A DNA stretch of 64,000 bases from NCBI RefSeq assembly GCF_002335745.1, contig NZ_NIST01000001.1, forward strand, positions 4,916,090 to 4,980,089. Reading direction: 5' to 3'. Made by a program: the position numbers and the translations under genes. This stretch comes from Evansella halocellulosilytica (GTDB lineage: Bacteria > Bacillota > Bacilli > Bacillales > Salisediminibacteriaceae). This document shows, one piece after another, positions 32,001 to 37,953 of the stretch (positions are counted from its first letter, which is position 1; each line of letters begins with the position of its first letter). A model generated the notes under the pieces. That model did not search any database, had not been told where the DNA came from, and was given only the letters and a program-made list of their open reading frames with translations.

Positions 32001-32234
32001 CTATTTTACTTTTTTATATTTCCTTTGTTTACTATCCCAAATGAATTTCCCTTCTTCACAAACAAGTGGGCAATTTAAAAGGTAGTTATAGCATTCGTGA
32101 AACAAATTTTCATTGATTATAAACTTAACTTCTTGTTCTAAGTCGATGATACTCATTAGTTGCTTCACATTTTCAAATTTAGCTACACCCTGGAAACAAT
32201 CTTCCGTTGAACTCATGTACCAAGTTTTTTCCAT
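32001..32234 (-). CDS. Hypothetical protein (77 aa)
   Basis: 77 residues, with a possible hydrophilic alpha/beta fold (FENVKQLMSIIDLEQEVKFI) and a basic tail. AAGGGAGAG precedes the ATG. A copy of the element's 21-bp motif lies about 70 bp upstream, so it may head its own transcript. No family recognised. Confidence 0.6.
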   Translation of the reverse strand: MEKTWYMSSTEDCFQGVAKFENVKQLMSIIDLEQEVKFIINENLFHECYNYLLNCPLVCEEGKFIWDSKQRKYKKVK

Positions 32235-32302
32235 TACTCATCTCTCCCTTAAATTAATTTTTATTTGTAATTCTCCGCCCGCTGGCTTCATCGAATTATT
32301 TC

Positions 32303-32323
32303 CTCTACTATAACAAAGTGCTC
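32303..32323 (-). promoter_or_regulatory. 21-bp element motif, copy B
   Basis: Minus strand GAGCACTTTGTTATAGTAGA plus G. It matches copies at 32365-32385 and 33035-33055. It contains a -10-like TATAGT but no -35 at the right distance, so it may be an activator-dependent promoter or an operator. Confidence 0.45.
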
Positions 32324-32364
32324 AAAATTAAAAATGTGGTTCAACTTTCCGGTACTTTTTTGTC

Positions 32365-32385
32365 CCTTACTTAAACAAAGTGCTC
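32365..32385 (-). promoter_or_regulatory. 21-bp element motif, copy C
   Basis: Minus strand GAGCACTTTGTTTAAGTAAG plus G, the most diverged copy, just after the DUF3102-like gene and 42 bp from copy B. Confidence 0.4.
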
Positions 32386-32406
32386 GCTTGCCGTAAAGTT
32401 GGCACA

Positions 32407-32694
32407 TTACATTTCGAATATTTTACCGACTGGCAAAACGCTCGACGTCGCGTGGTTTGAAAATTGCTCATGCGCCTGTATTAACTTACGCGCAGTCTGC
32501 GGAACAATATCGACGCTTTCTAACCACCTCGTCCACTCACCGTGCGCGAGGTCGTGTTCCTTGACGTGTTTCAACCGGCGACCGATCTCGAATATTGCTC
32601 GGCCGGCGATTTGCTTATACGAATTAATTTCCGCGGTGATTACATTGTTTACCGTCGGAACCTTCCGTTTTTTCAGTTGTGTCGTCTGTCCCAC
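32407..32694 (-). CDS. DUF3102-like protein, short
   Basis: 95 residues matching the start of phage DUF3102 proteins: VITAEINSYKQIAGRAIFEI followed by GRRLKHVKEHDLAHGEWTRW. Family members are typically longer, with a coiled C-terminal part; here the frame stops right after LPVGKIFEM. The gene may therefore be truncated. The annotated start is GTG at 32694, but AAAGGTGG lies 16 nt upstream, so a non-standard start closer to that site (an in-frame ATT) cannot be excluded. Role in the phage is unknown. Confidence 0.7.
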   Translation of the reverse strand: MGQTTQLKKRKVPTVNNVITAEINSYKQIAGRAIFEIGRRLKHVKEHDLAHGEWTRWLESVDIVPQTARKLIQAHEQFSNHATSSVLPVGKIFEM

Positions 32695-32756
32695 CTGAAA
32701 AATGTTTCGTCCACCTTTCGATAGTTTTATAACTTACGCCCAACCAATCGCCTTTG

Positions 32757-33008
32757 CTATTTTCTCTTCGGTCGTTTATCGTTTTTTAACTTACGCAATA
32801 TTCCATCAGCAATCCGCATTTCTTTTTCGATTTCTTCTCTTTCTTTCTTCGCTCTAGCACTTTCATTTGTAAAAACTTTCTCTCGTCTTACTATCGCTCT
32901 TTCATTACCGACACCGGACATAAAACGAATCATAACTTTTTCACCATCAACCCGTATAACCCTTGCTTTCCTATAGCCTTTAAACCAAACGACGTCACCT
33001 TTTTTCAT
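32757..33008 (-). CDS. Small basic protein with SH3/KOW-like start (83 aa)
   Basis: 83 residues. MKKGDVVWFKGYRKARVIRV and GEKVMIRFMSG suggest a small beta-barrel of the SH3 or KOW type; the second half is a very basic helix (ARAKKEREEIEKEMR). GAGGAGG precedes the ATG, and a copy of the 21-bp motif lies 27-47 bp upstream of the start. Nucleic-acid binding is likely; family not identified. Confidence 0.65.
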   Translation of the reverse strand: MKKGDVVWFKGYRKARVIRVDGEKVMIRFMSGVGNERAIVRREKVFTNESARAKKEREEIEKEMRIADGILRKLKNDKRPKRK

Positions 33009-33034
33009 AACTAATCCTCCTCATTGATTAATGT

Positions 33035-33055
33035 CTCTACTATTCCAAATTGCTC
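33035..33055 (-). promoter_or_regulatory. 21-bp element motif, copy A
   Basis: Minus strand GAGCAATTTGGAATAGTAGA plus G, upstream of the 83-aa gene. Same orientation and same position relative to a gene start as copy B. Confidence 0.45.
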
Positions 33056-33092
33056 GTTTTTTAAATAGTGTATCATAACTCAGAATCTTTTT

Positions 33093-33121
33093 TTGACATT
33101 AACGAACATTTGTTCTATTAT
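33093..33121 (+). promoter_or_regulatory. Plus-strand promoter with an embedded SOS (LexA/DinR) box
   Basis: TTGACA (33093-33098), 17 nt, TATTAT (33116-33121). Inside the spacer CGAACATTTGTTCT (33103-33116) is close to the Bacillus LexA box CGAACRNRYGTTYC. It points against the early operon. No well-supported plus-strand gene follows within 200 bp, so the product may be a regulatory RNA. Confidence 0.6.
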
Positions 33122-33294
33122 TATTTATAAGAAAAGAACGCCCGCCAATGCGTTCCCTCCGTCTATGTTCGCGAGCTATTGCCGTAGCCCGAACGATAAT
33201 GCCAGCCGCCATGGTCGCCCCTACCGTCGGTTCATCGGAGCTTTCTCACCGCTCAGCGCCCCGCCTAATGACGCCGAGCTTTCTCATCCGCCCG

Positions 33295-33522
33295 TTATAC
33301 TGCCGCCTGCAATTTGCCGATTGCGGGCTGTTTTACGGTTGATATAACGTTCATCTCATCGATCATGTCGTCGAGCAATTCAACCGGTAATTCAGCCGTT
33401 GCTCGCCCCACGAAAGCGCGCCAAATGTCCGTTGTGACGTGGTATGTTCGACCGCCAACTTCGAACACCGCGATACCCACGCCAATTTTAGCGGACTTTA
33501 ACAAAAACGAAACCCGAACCAT
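33295..33522 (-). CDS. Hypothetical element protein (75 aa)
   Basis: 75 residues, beginning MVRVSFLLKSAKIGVGIAVF with a beta hairpin, then EVGGRTYHVTTDIWRAFVGR and an acidic helix. I chose ATG 33522 with AAAGGAGG 8 nt upstream. Its start overlaps the zinc-ribbon ORF in another frame, which is typical of compact phage operons. No function recognised. Confidence 0.6.
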   Translation of the reverse strand: MVRVSFLLKSAKIGVGIAVFEVGGRTYHVTTDIWRAFVGRATAELPVELLDDMIDEMNVISTVKQPAIGKLQAAV

Positions 33523-33655
33523 CGCGCACACCTCCTTTTCGATTGCCGAACACTACTGCGCGACAGTCTGCGCATAATGTAAACGGCACGTCTCCGATAT
33601 AATTATTCGCCGTCACGTCTCGGCTACCGCCGCAACACTCGCATTTTACCGCCAT
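33488..33655 (-). CDS. Small zinc-ribbon protein (55 aa)
   Basis: 55 residues with CECC near the N-terminus and CADC at residues 28-31 (MAVKCECCGGSRDVTANNYI, then LCADCRAVV), a minimal zinc ribbon. The ATG lies immediately after the stop of the upstream gene. It overlaps the next gene by 35 nt. Confidence 0.55.
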   Translation of the reverse strand: MAVKCECCGGSRDVTANNYIGDVPFTLCADCRAVVFGNRKGGVRDGSGFVFVKVR

Positions 33656-33907
33656 TTATAACGCCCCCTTTTCGAACGCTTCAACAAATCCGTATGTTTC
33701 GCTACCTTTTTCCGCTAGTGCTCCGTGCCTAGTCGTAAGAAACTCCATTAGCGACATTTGATTTAGTCGGTCGATCAACTCCGCAAGGTCGATATCCTGC
33801 CGTGCAAATCCGAGCCATGCCGATGACGCATCGTTAATTATCTCGTACACGCCCTCGTCCTCGGTCGCAATGACGCGGTCAATTTTGACGAAATACGTCT
33901 GTACCAT
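33656..33907 (-). CDS. Hypothetical element protein (83 aa)
   Basis: 83 acidic residues (VQTYFVKIDRVIATEDEGVY, then IDLAELIDRLNQM). It has no strong ribosome site of its own and overlaps the 59-aa ORF upstream, so translational coupling is likely. Family unknown. Confidence 0.55.
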   Translation of the reverse strand: MVQTYFVKIDRVIATEDEGVYEIINDASSAWLGFARQDIDLAELIDRLNQMSLMEFLTTRHGALAEKGSETYGFVEAFEKGAL

Positions 33908-34017
33908 CGGAAGTTTACATATTGCGTAATCATCCCGAACAACAAGCCCGGAGCATCTTCGAGCATTTCCGAACCATCGATCTCAGTATCGCGGAATCGA
34001 ACCGTTATTTCCTTCAT
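33838..34017 (-). CDS. Small ORF in the early operon (59 aa)
   Basis: Begins MKEITVRFRDTEIDGSEMLE. The ATG lies one base after the stop of the 94-aa gene, with AAAGGGGCGG upstream. The last third overlaps the 83-aa gene in another frame and looks less protein-like, so the functional part may be only the first 38 residues. Confidence 0.45.
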   Translation of the reverse strand: MKEITVRFRDTEIDGSEMLEDAPGLLFGMITQYVNFRWYRRISSKLTASLRPRTRACTR

Positions 34018-34018
34018 A

Positions 34019-34303
34019 TTACACCGCCCCTTTCGATAACAAATTAAGCGCCGTCATGCCGTCCATTTTCGCAAAGTCGGGCGTGGATTTGATCGGAAAT
34101 TCGATGTAACCCGGTGAGTTGTCGTCATTTTCGTAATAACCCGGATATTCCGTGCTAGGTTCGATATTCTCCATATGGACGAGTTGCAAGTCATAATCGA
34201 CCATAAGCGCCATTGTGTCCGTGAGCATGAAGCCTTGGCCCTCTTCAAATACCCTTTCTCCGTCCGACTCTTCCCAATAATAAGCAACTTTTACTTTTTT
34301 CAT
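34019..34303 (-). CDS. First gene of the early leftward operon (94 aa, unknown)
   Basis: 94 acidic residues (KKVKVAYYWEESDGERVFEE), without a recognised domain. It is the first gene behind the leftward promoter of the immunity switch, with AAAGGAGAGG before the ATG. Its position equals that of cro or anti-repressor genes in lambda-like phages, but it has no HTH, so an antirepressor or host-modifying role is only a positional guess. Confidence 0.65.
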   Translation of the reverse strand: MKKVKVAYYWEESDGERVFEEGQGFMLTDTMALMVDYDLQLVHMENIEPSTEYPGYYENDDNSPGYIEFPIKSTPDFAKMDGMTALNLLSKGAV

Positions 34304-34345
34304 GTAAATCCTCTCCTTTAAATTTCTAGTTGATAGTCACCTTAA

Positions 34346-34417
34346 TTACGTTTAGCGTAACTGGTATACTTATACTATAATTACGTTTTGCGTAATTGTC
34401 AATTACTTTTTGCGTAA
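34346..34417. promoter_or_regulatory. Three repressor operators of the immunity switch
   Basis: Three copies of a 15-bp inverted repeat: TTACGTTTAGCGTAA (34346-34360), TTACGTTTTGCGTAA (34381-34395) and TTACTTTTTGCGTAA (34403-34417). The middle copy fills the spacer of the leftward promoter; the third overlaps the -35 of the rightward promoter. This is a lambda-like switch layout, probably bound by one of the XRE proteins encoded at 34475 and 34744. Confidence 0.8.
34374..34402 (-). promoter_or_regulatory. Leftward early promoter
   Basis: On the minus strand TTGACA (34397-34402), 17 nt, TATAGT (34374-34379). The spacer is operator 2. It drives the 94-aa gene and the operon behind it. Confidence 0.8.
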
Positions 34418-34438
34418 TTTTTAAAAATAATTTATAAT
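34410..34438 (+). promoter_or_regulatory. Rightward repressor promoter
   Basis: TTGCGT (34410-34415), 17 nt, TATAAT (34433-34438). It overlaps operator 3 and leads to the XRE gene at 34475, so repressor synthesis is likely self-limited. Confidence 0.7.
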
Positions 34439-34474
34439 GATGACTAAGGACGAGTTATAGAGAGGGATAGCGAA

Positions 34475-34702
34475 ATGAGAACAATTAAATCAAATTTAAA
34501 AGAAGTATTAAAAGAACGAGGGTTAACACAAAAGGAACTCGCGGAAAAGATAGAAGTCAGAGAAGCAACTATTTCTGAACTATGTAATAACAAATTAAAG
34601 CTATATCCCCGTGAAGTATTATCCAAGATTGCGGAAGAACTAGACATAGACGATATAAACTCAATAATTACGATCAAAAAAGAGGACGGCAGCAATGACT
34701 AA
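34475..34702 (+). CDS. XRE-family repressor-like protein (75 aa)
   Basis: 75 residues, a bare Cro/CI domain: LKERGLTQKELAEKIEVREA, then TISELCNNKL (recognition helix) and an acidic tail. AGAGGGATAG precedes the ATG. Transcribed rightward from the promoter that overlaps operator 3, opposite to the early operon. It lacks a LexA-like cleavage domain, so prophage induction could need an antirepressor or another signal. It is the best candidate for the main repressor or its Cro-like partner. Confidence 0.85.
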   Translation: MRTIKSNLKEVLKERGLTQKELAEKIEVREATISELCNNKLKLYPREVLSKIAEELDIDDINSIITIKKEDGSND

Positions 34703-34743
34703 GATGCAACCGTCCTTTCTTAGTCTTTTAGGAGGGCAATAAG

Positions 34744-35043
34744 ATGCTATATAAAGATATCGGGGACAAAGTTAAGGAATTAAGAAAGGGGAAGTTAACG
34801 CAAAAAGAGCTCGGAGAAAAGTTAGGATTTTCAGAATCATATATGGGACATTTAGAGAGCGGCAGGAGAAAAATTAGCCTCAAAATGTTAGAGAAAATAT
34901 CTATGATTTTTGATGTTGATATTACTTATTTCTTCATGATGAACCGGGGGCTTTTTCTTTTGTTATTTATGCGGATTAAAATCGCCCTTTGCGATCAACT
35001 CATCGACTTTATTTACTACTTTGCGGTAATACGCCGTCCTTAA
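34744..35043 (+). CDS. Second XRE-family regulator of the switch (99 aa)
   Basis: The first 65 residues are a Cro/CI HTH (LTQKELGEKLGFSESYMGHL, then ESGRRKISLKML). The rest (FMMNRGLFLLLFMRIKIALC) is hydrophobic, unlike an XRE tail, and overlaps the convergent membrane-protein gene; the natural end may be near residue 68 with the remainder read-through of a frameshifted end. TTAGGAGGG precedes the ATG. It follows the first XRE gene by 41 nt and is probably co-transcribed with it. Confidence 0.75.
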   Translation: MLYKDIGDKVKELRKGKLTQKELGEKLGFSESYMGHLESGRRKISLKMLEKISMIFDVDITYFFMMNRGLFLLLFMRIKIALCDQLIDFIYYFAVIRRP

Positions 35044-35296
35044 CACGCTCAACTTCCTGTATTATACCGCTAATTCCGACTAATACGAGCCCCATTATCG
35101 TTGTAAATATCGCGAGTCCTCCTGCATAAAACCATCGGAACGGGTGCGGAATTGCTTCCTCAAGTACACGACCTGTTATCGAAGTTTCAGCCGGCACAAT
35201 ATTCAACGTAAATCCGATTATTAGCGATAGTATAATCCCCGCCACAATGACGACAATCCCCGCGGTTCCGGTAAACTTTCCTATTTCGTTATTCAC
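35009..35296 (-). CDS. Small two-span membrane protein (95 aa)
   Basis: 95 residues with two hydrophobic spans (about 10-33 and 58-80: FYAGGLAIFTTIMGLVLVGI) and a charged tail. It begins with GTG after AGGAGGGG. Located between the repressor genes and the replication-like HTH gene on the opposite strand. In prophages such a lysogeny-expressed membrane protein can mediate superinfection exclusion; that is only positional reasoning. Confidence 0.65.
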   Translation of the reverse strand: MNNEIGKFTGTAGIVVIVAGIILSLIIGFTLNIVPAETSITGRVLEEAIPHPFRWFYAGGLAIFTTIMGLVLVGISGIIQEVERVKDGVLPQSSK

Positions 35297-35344
35297 ACAA
35301 ACCCCTCCTAATTATTTTACCATAATATAAATTGTTGATGAGTA

Positions 35345-36136
35345 TTATATCGCTCGCAACAACTCCGCAGTTTCTGCTATATAAACATCGTCAAACGTCC
35401 GCTCTACCGACGCATAGAAGTAGCCGCGGAATGTCTTACGGATCATGCCTCGTTTTGCCGCGAATATAGACGTTTTGAGTACGCTAACCACACGATCGAC
35501 CAATTGCGGCAAACTTGCGCCCAGCTCGCAGCGGTTGTACGCGGTTTTAACCCGTTGCCATAACGCAAATATCTCGTTAGCACGAAAAAATGGTCGAGCG
35601 GCTTTCGTAAATGCTGCGGGCACGTTAGACGGAGTATAAGACGCGTCGAGCTCGTTAAGTGCCGGCGCCTCACCTACGTATGTATTTTTATTTATGCTGT
35701 TGGTTTCTTCTTGAACCGCCCCCTTATTTGCGCTACTGCCGCAAGGACTTTCGCAGCTTGACCGACTGGACAACCCGACTGGACTGTCTTGCGCAGCACG
35801 ACGAATTATTACTAGGTCATAACCGCGCCCGCCCCGTTTTCTGACCGTCGGCACACGCTTAATAATGCCGCAGTCCTCAAGCCGTTTTAGCGCCCGGCTA
35901 ACCGTTTTGTCGCTAACGTCGAGCTGTGCCGCAATAGTCGCCCGTTTCATCCACGAGACGCCCTTAACAACGCAGCTATAACGCGACAGCAAGTTAAGCA
36001 CCGCCACTGCCGTTTTATTCAACTGTTCGCGGTGCTGGTCGATGTGCGCGCGTACAGCTTCGTTCATTTCCGCCACGTCCGTAAAGGACTCATGATGGCG
36101 ATATTCTTCGTAATAAGCGATCGACTCGGATTTCAT
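35345..36136 (-). CDS. Winged-helix replication-initiator-like protein
   Basis: 263 residues. It starts MKSESIAYYEEYRHHESFTD, a sequence style seen in HTH proteins of Bacillus plasmids and prophages. The winged HTH is at about 65-110 (RATIAAQLDVSDKTVSRALK, then RLEDCGIIKRVPTVRKRGGR), followed by a disordered Ser/Asn linker and a C-terminal helical domain. Such proteins often act as plasmid or phage replication initiators. I chose ATG 36136 because AAGGGAGA lies 8 nt upstream; an upstream in-frame start has none. A GACCACGC/GCGTGGTC inverted repeat lies upstream and could be regulatory. Confidence 0.72.
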   Translation of the reverse strand: MKSESIAYYEEYRHHESFTDVAEMNEAVRAHIDQHREQLNKTAVAVLNLLSRYSCVVKGVSWMKRATIAAQLDVSDKTVSRALKRLEDCGIIKRVPTVRKRGGRGYDLVIIRRAAQDSPVGLSSRSSCESPCGSSANKGAVQEETNSINKNTYVGEAPALNELDASYTPSNVPAAFTKAARPFFRANEIFALWQRVKTAYNRCELGASLPQLVDRVVSVLKTSIFAAKRGMIRKTFRGYFYASVERTFDDVYIAETAELLRAI

Positions 36137-36247
36137 GACAAACGTCTCCCTTTTTGCGCTTGACCACGCTAGAGAAACGTTATACACTGTAATTGATGAT
36201 AGCAGTGTCGGCCTTTGCGTGGTCGGCGCTCTTTTTTTTATGTCTTT

Positions 36248-37297
36248 TTATCGCAGTATTTTGCGTTCTTTTTGTAGTTTCGTTTCAACCGTATTAAGTG
36301 GCGAGAACTCCTCGTGTTGATTAAGAATTGATTTCGTCGTCAGATGTGTGTAGCGTTGAACCATTCTCATATCCGAGTGCCCGAGTATCATCTGCAAATG
36401 ACGAATATCTCCTCCAGCCTCAAGAAACATAGTTGCGCCGGTATGTCTAAAAAGATGCGGGTTTATGCTCCTTTTAATTCCGGCTTGCCTCGTAATAATA
36501 TCTAACCTTTTGCGAAATCTTTCTGTAGACATCGGTTCCCCATAATTAACTAGAAATATATAATCGGTCTCGAAATCATCCGTCTCCTCGATCAATTCTT
36601 TTATTAATCTCGCAGTCTTCGCTTTGATCGGAACTAGACGAGGCTTTTTTGACTTCGTATTTTCACCCCGAAAATAAACAGTCCTCCCTTGTATGTCTAC
36701 GTCACTTCTTTTCAAAGACAATGCTTCTCCAATTCTACAAATTGAATCTAGTAAAAGATGCATGATTACAAAATCGCGAAAATCAGCGTACCTTCTAATG
36801 TTCGGAACTGAGAGCAATGCCCTAACTTCGTCTGCTGTCATAATTTCGATGTCTTTATCGACGTATTTCACGTTATCTATTAATTCCGTAGGATTTTCAT
36901 GAATATAAGATTCGTCTACTAAGAATCGGTAAAAAGACTTTATGTTCTTTATGTAGCCGTAAGCTGTCCGTTTAGATAGAGGTTTATTTTTCGCGGACTC
37001 GGGCTTGTACCTATGATCTAGGTGCCGTTTGCGTTCCGTAATCATCCAATTAATAAACTGCCGTAAGTGCTCCGTTTTAACGTTGCGCACATCTTTTCGT
37101 ATTCCTTTTTCGTTTAAAAAGTCGATCAATAACTTGAACGATCTGCGGTAATGGTTAACAGTCGCAGCCGACCGACCTTGTGCCGTTTTCATTTCGCAGA
37201 AAACATCGAATAATTTTTCAAACGAGTAAATACCGTGTAACGTTCTATCTTCCAAGTTATTGCGTGGCTGGTCGAAGTTCCGTCTATAAATGCGCAT
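36248..37297 (-). CDS. int: Integrase, tyrosine recombinase (full length)
   Basis: 349 residues with the N-terminal SAM-like DNA-binding domain (about 30-130: RSAATVNHYRRSFKLLIDFL) and a complete catalytic domain: Arg188 (SICRIGE), His281 and Arg284 (HLFRHTG), His307 (LGHSDMR), Tyr316 (QRYTHL). It lies about 160 bp from attR and the intact tRNA-Ala, so it is the probable integrase. I chose ATG 37297, preceded by AAGGGGGC; an upstream in-frame ATG (37339) has no ribosome site. Two TATCCGAATA arm-like sites lie just upstream. Confidence 0.93.
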   Translation of the reverse strand: MRIYRRNFDQPRNNLEDRTLHGIYSFEKLFDVFCEMKTAQGRSAATVNHYRRSFKLLIDFLNEKGIRKDVRNVKTEHLRQFINWMITERKRHLDHRYKPESAKNKPLSKRTAYGYIKNIKSFYRFLVDESYIHENPTELIDNVKYVDKDIEIMTADEVRALLSVPNIRRYADFRDFVIMHLLLDSICRIGEALSLKRSDVDIQGRTVYFRGENTKSKKPRLVPIKAKTARLIKELIEETDDFETDYIFLVNYGEPMSTERFRKRLDIITRQAGIKRSINPHLFRHTGATMFLEAGGDIRHLQMILGHSDMRMVQRYTHLTTKSILNQHEEFSPLNTVETKLQKERKILR

Positions 37298-37311
37298 GAA
37301 AAAAGCCCCCT

Positions 37312-37356
37312 TATCCGAATAGTCGACGAAATAAATCATCGTACATTATCCGAATA
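37312..37356 (-). promoter_or_regulatory. Two candidate integrase arm-type sites (right)
   Basis: TATCCGAATA at 37312-37321 and 37347-37356, in direct orientation, with an inverted third copy at 20375-20384 near attL. They may bind integrase or an excisionase, or autoregulate int. Confidence 0.45.
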
Positions 37357-37416
37357 AGAGGGCGGTTGTCTGTTCCGTGTAGGACTTGTTTACTGCGTAC
37401 ATTTCCCGGAAATATA

Positions 37417-37444
37417 AAAACGCCACAAACGCTGTTGTGACGCG
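37417..37444 (-). terminator. Element-supplied terminator for tRNA-Ala
   Basis: On the minus strand an imperfect stem (CGCGTCACAA with TTTGTGGCG) is followed by TTTTTATATT. It lies 13-40 nt past the tRNA 3' end, inside the element, and would end tRNA transcription after integration. Confidence 0.55.
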
Positions 37445-37454
37445 GTTTATTCCG

Positions 37455-37503
37455 TATGGTGGAGCATAGCGGGCTCGAACCGCTGACCTTTTGGCTGCCA
37501 GCC
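37455..37503. repeat. attR: 49-bp direct repeat within tRNA-Ala
   Basis: Identical to 20270-20318. It forms the 3' part of the intact tRNA-Ala gene. Confidence 0.93.
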
Positions 37504-37532
37504 AAACGCTCTCCCAGCTGAGCTAATGCCCC
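37457..37532 (-). tRNA. tRNA-Ala (GGC)
   Basis: A 76-nt cloverleaf starting GGGGCATTAGCTCAGC and ending with an encoded CCA. The anticodon loop CTGGCAG gives anticodon GGC. Its 3' 47 nt come from the integrated element, so the gene is a hybrid restored by integration. Confidence 0.97.
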
Positions 37533-37641
37533 ATAACCAAATGAAATTTTCTAATTCTAGCTTGCTCGTTTATTGAAATAGCAGCCTTGACGGCACTTGT
37601 TGAACAGGCTGTTTTCCCTTAACAATATGAATTATAGATGC

Positions 37642-37670
37642 AAAAAAAGAGCAAATCAAGCTCTTTTTTT
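37642..37670. terminator. Rho-independent terminator after the 52-aa membrane protein gene
   Basis: AAAAAAAGAGC pairs with GCTCTTTTTTT around a 7-nt loop. T-runs flank on both strands, so it can act in both directions. Confidence 0.8.
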
Positions 37671-37684
37671 AAAATCGAAAATCG

Positions 37685-37843
37685 CTAAAATATGACGAAC
37701 AAAATGTACCAAACTATTCCGGCAAAAATAGCGGCAATGAGTCCTGCCCAGACGTTTTCTTTAATAACCTTTTTATGTTTAACTGCGTCAAAGATAACCC
37801 AGCCAATAAAAATCGTAATCGCAAATGTGATCGCTCCGAGCAT
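37685..37843 (-). CDS. Small membrane protein (52 aa), divergent from the K+ channel gene
   Basis: 52 residues: MLGAITFAITIFIGWVIFDA, a charged HKKVIKENVW turn, then a second span (AGLIAAIFAGIVWYILFVIF). AGGGGAGG lies 6 nt before the ATG and a terminator follows, so it is a well-formed gene despite its size. Two-span proteins like this are common in Bacillus, but I know no named family for it. It is transcribed away from yugO, about 110 bp apart. Confidence 0.8.
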   Translation of the reverse strand: MLGAITFAITIFIGWVIFDAVKHKKVIKENVWAGLIAAIFAGIVWYILFVIF

Positions 37844-37953
37844 GATTTCCTCCCCTTTCATCTTTTCTTATCGTATCAAATTTATGAATGGGATGCACTC
37901 AGTTTTGTCTATAATGGTGAGGAGGAATGCAGACGAATGGAAGGGGAAACATC

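Larger units (their letters stand above)
20270..37503. mobile_element. Integrated phage-like element in tRNA-Ala(GGC)
   Basis: A 17.2-kb segment lies between exact 49-bp direct repeats (20270-20318 and 37455-37503) made of the 3' part of tRNA-Ala. Inside are tyrosine recombinases near both ends, a lambda-like immunity switch at about 34.3-35.0 kb, an early and replication operon running leftward, and a few late-type genes including a tape measure protein. No portal, capsid, large terminase, baseplate, holin or lysin was found. Base composition is visibly richer in CpG than the flanks. It could be a decayed prophage or a satellite. Integration restored a full tRNA gene at the right end and left a 3' fragment at the left. 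Confidence 0.9.

Noticed and set aside
33148-33342. 64-codon plus-strand frame downstream of the SOS promoter
   Set aside because: No ribosome binding site and composition typical of antisense to coding sequence; kept only as a possible non-coding transcript.
20270-37503. CRISPR array or restriction-modification system inside the element
   Set aside because: I looked for regular short repeats with spacers and for methyltransferase or nuclease motifs and found none.
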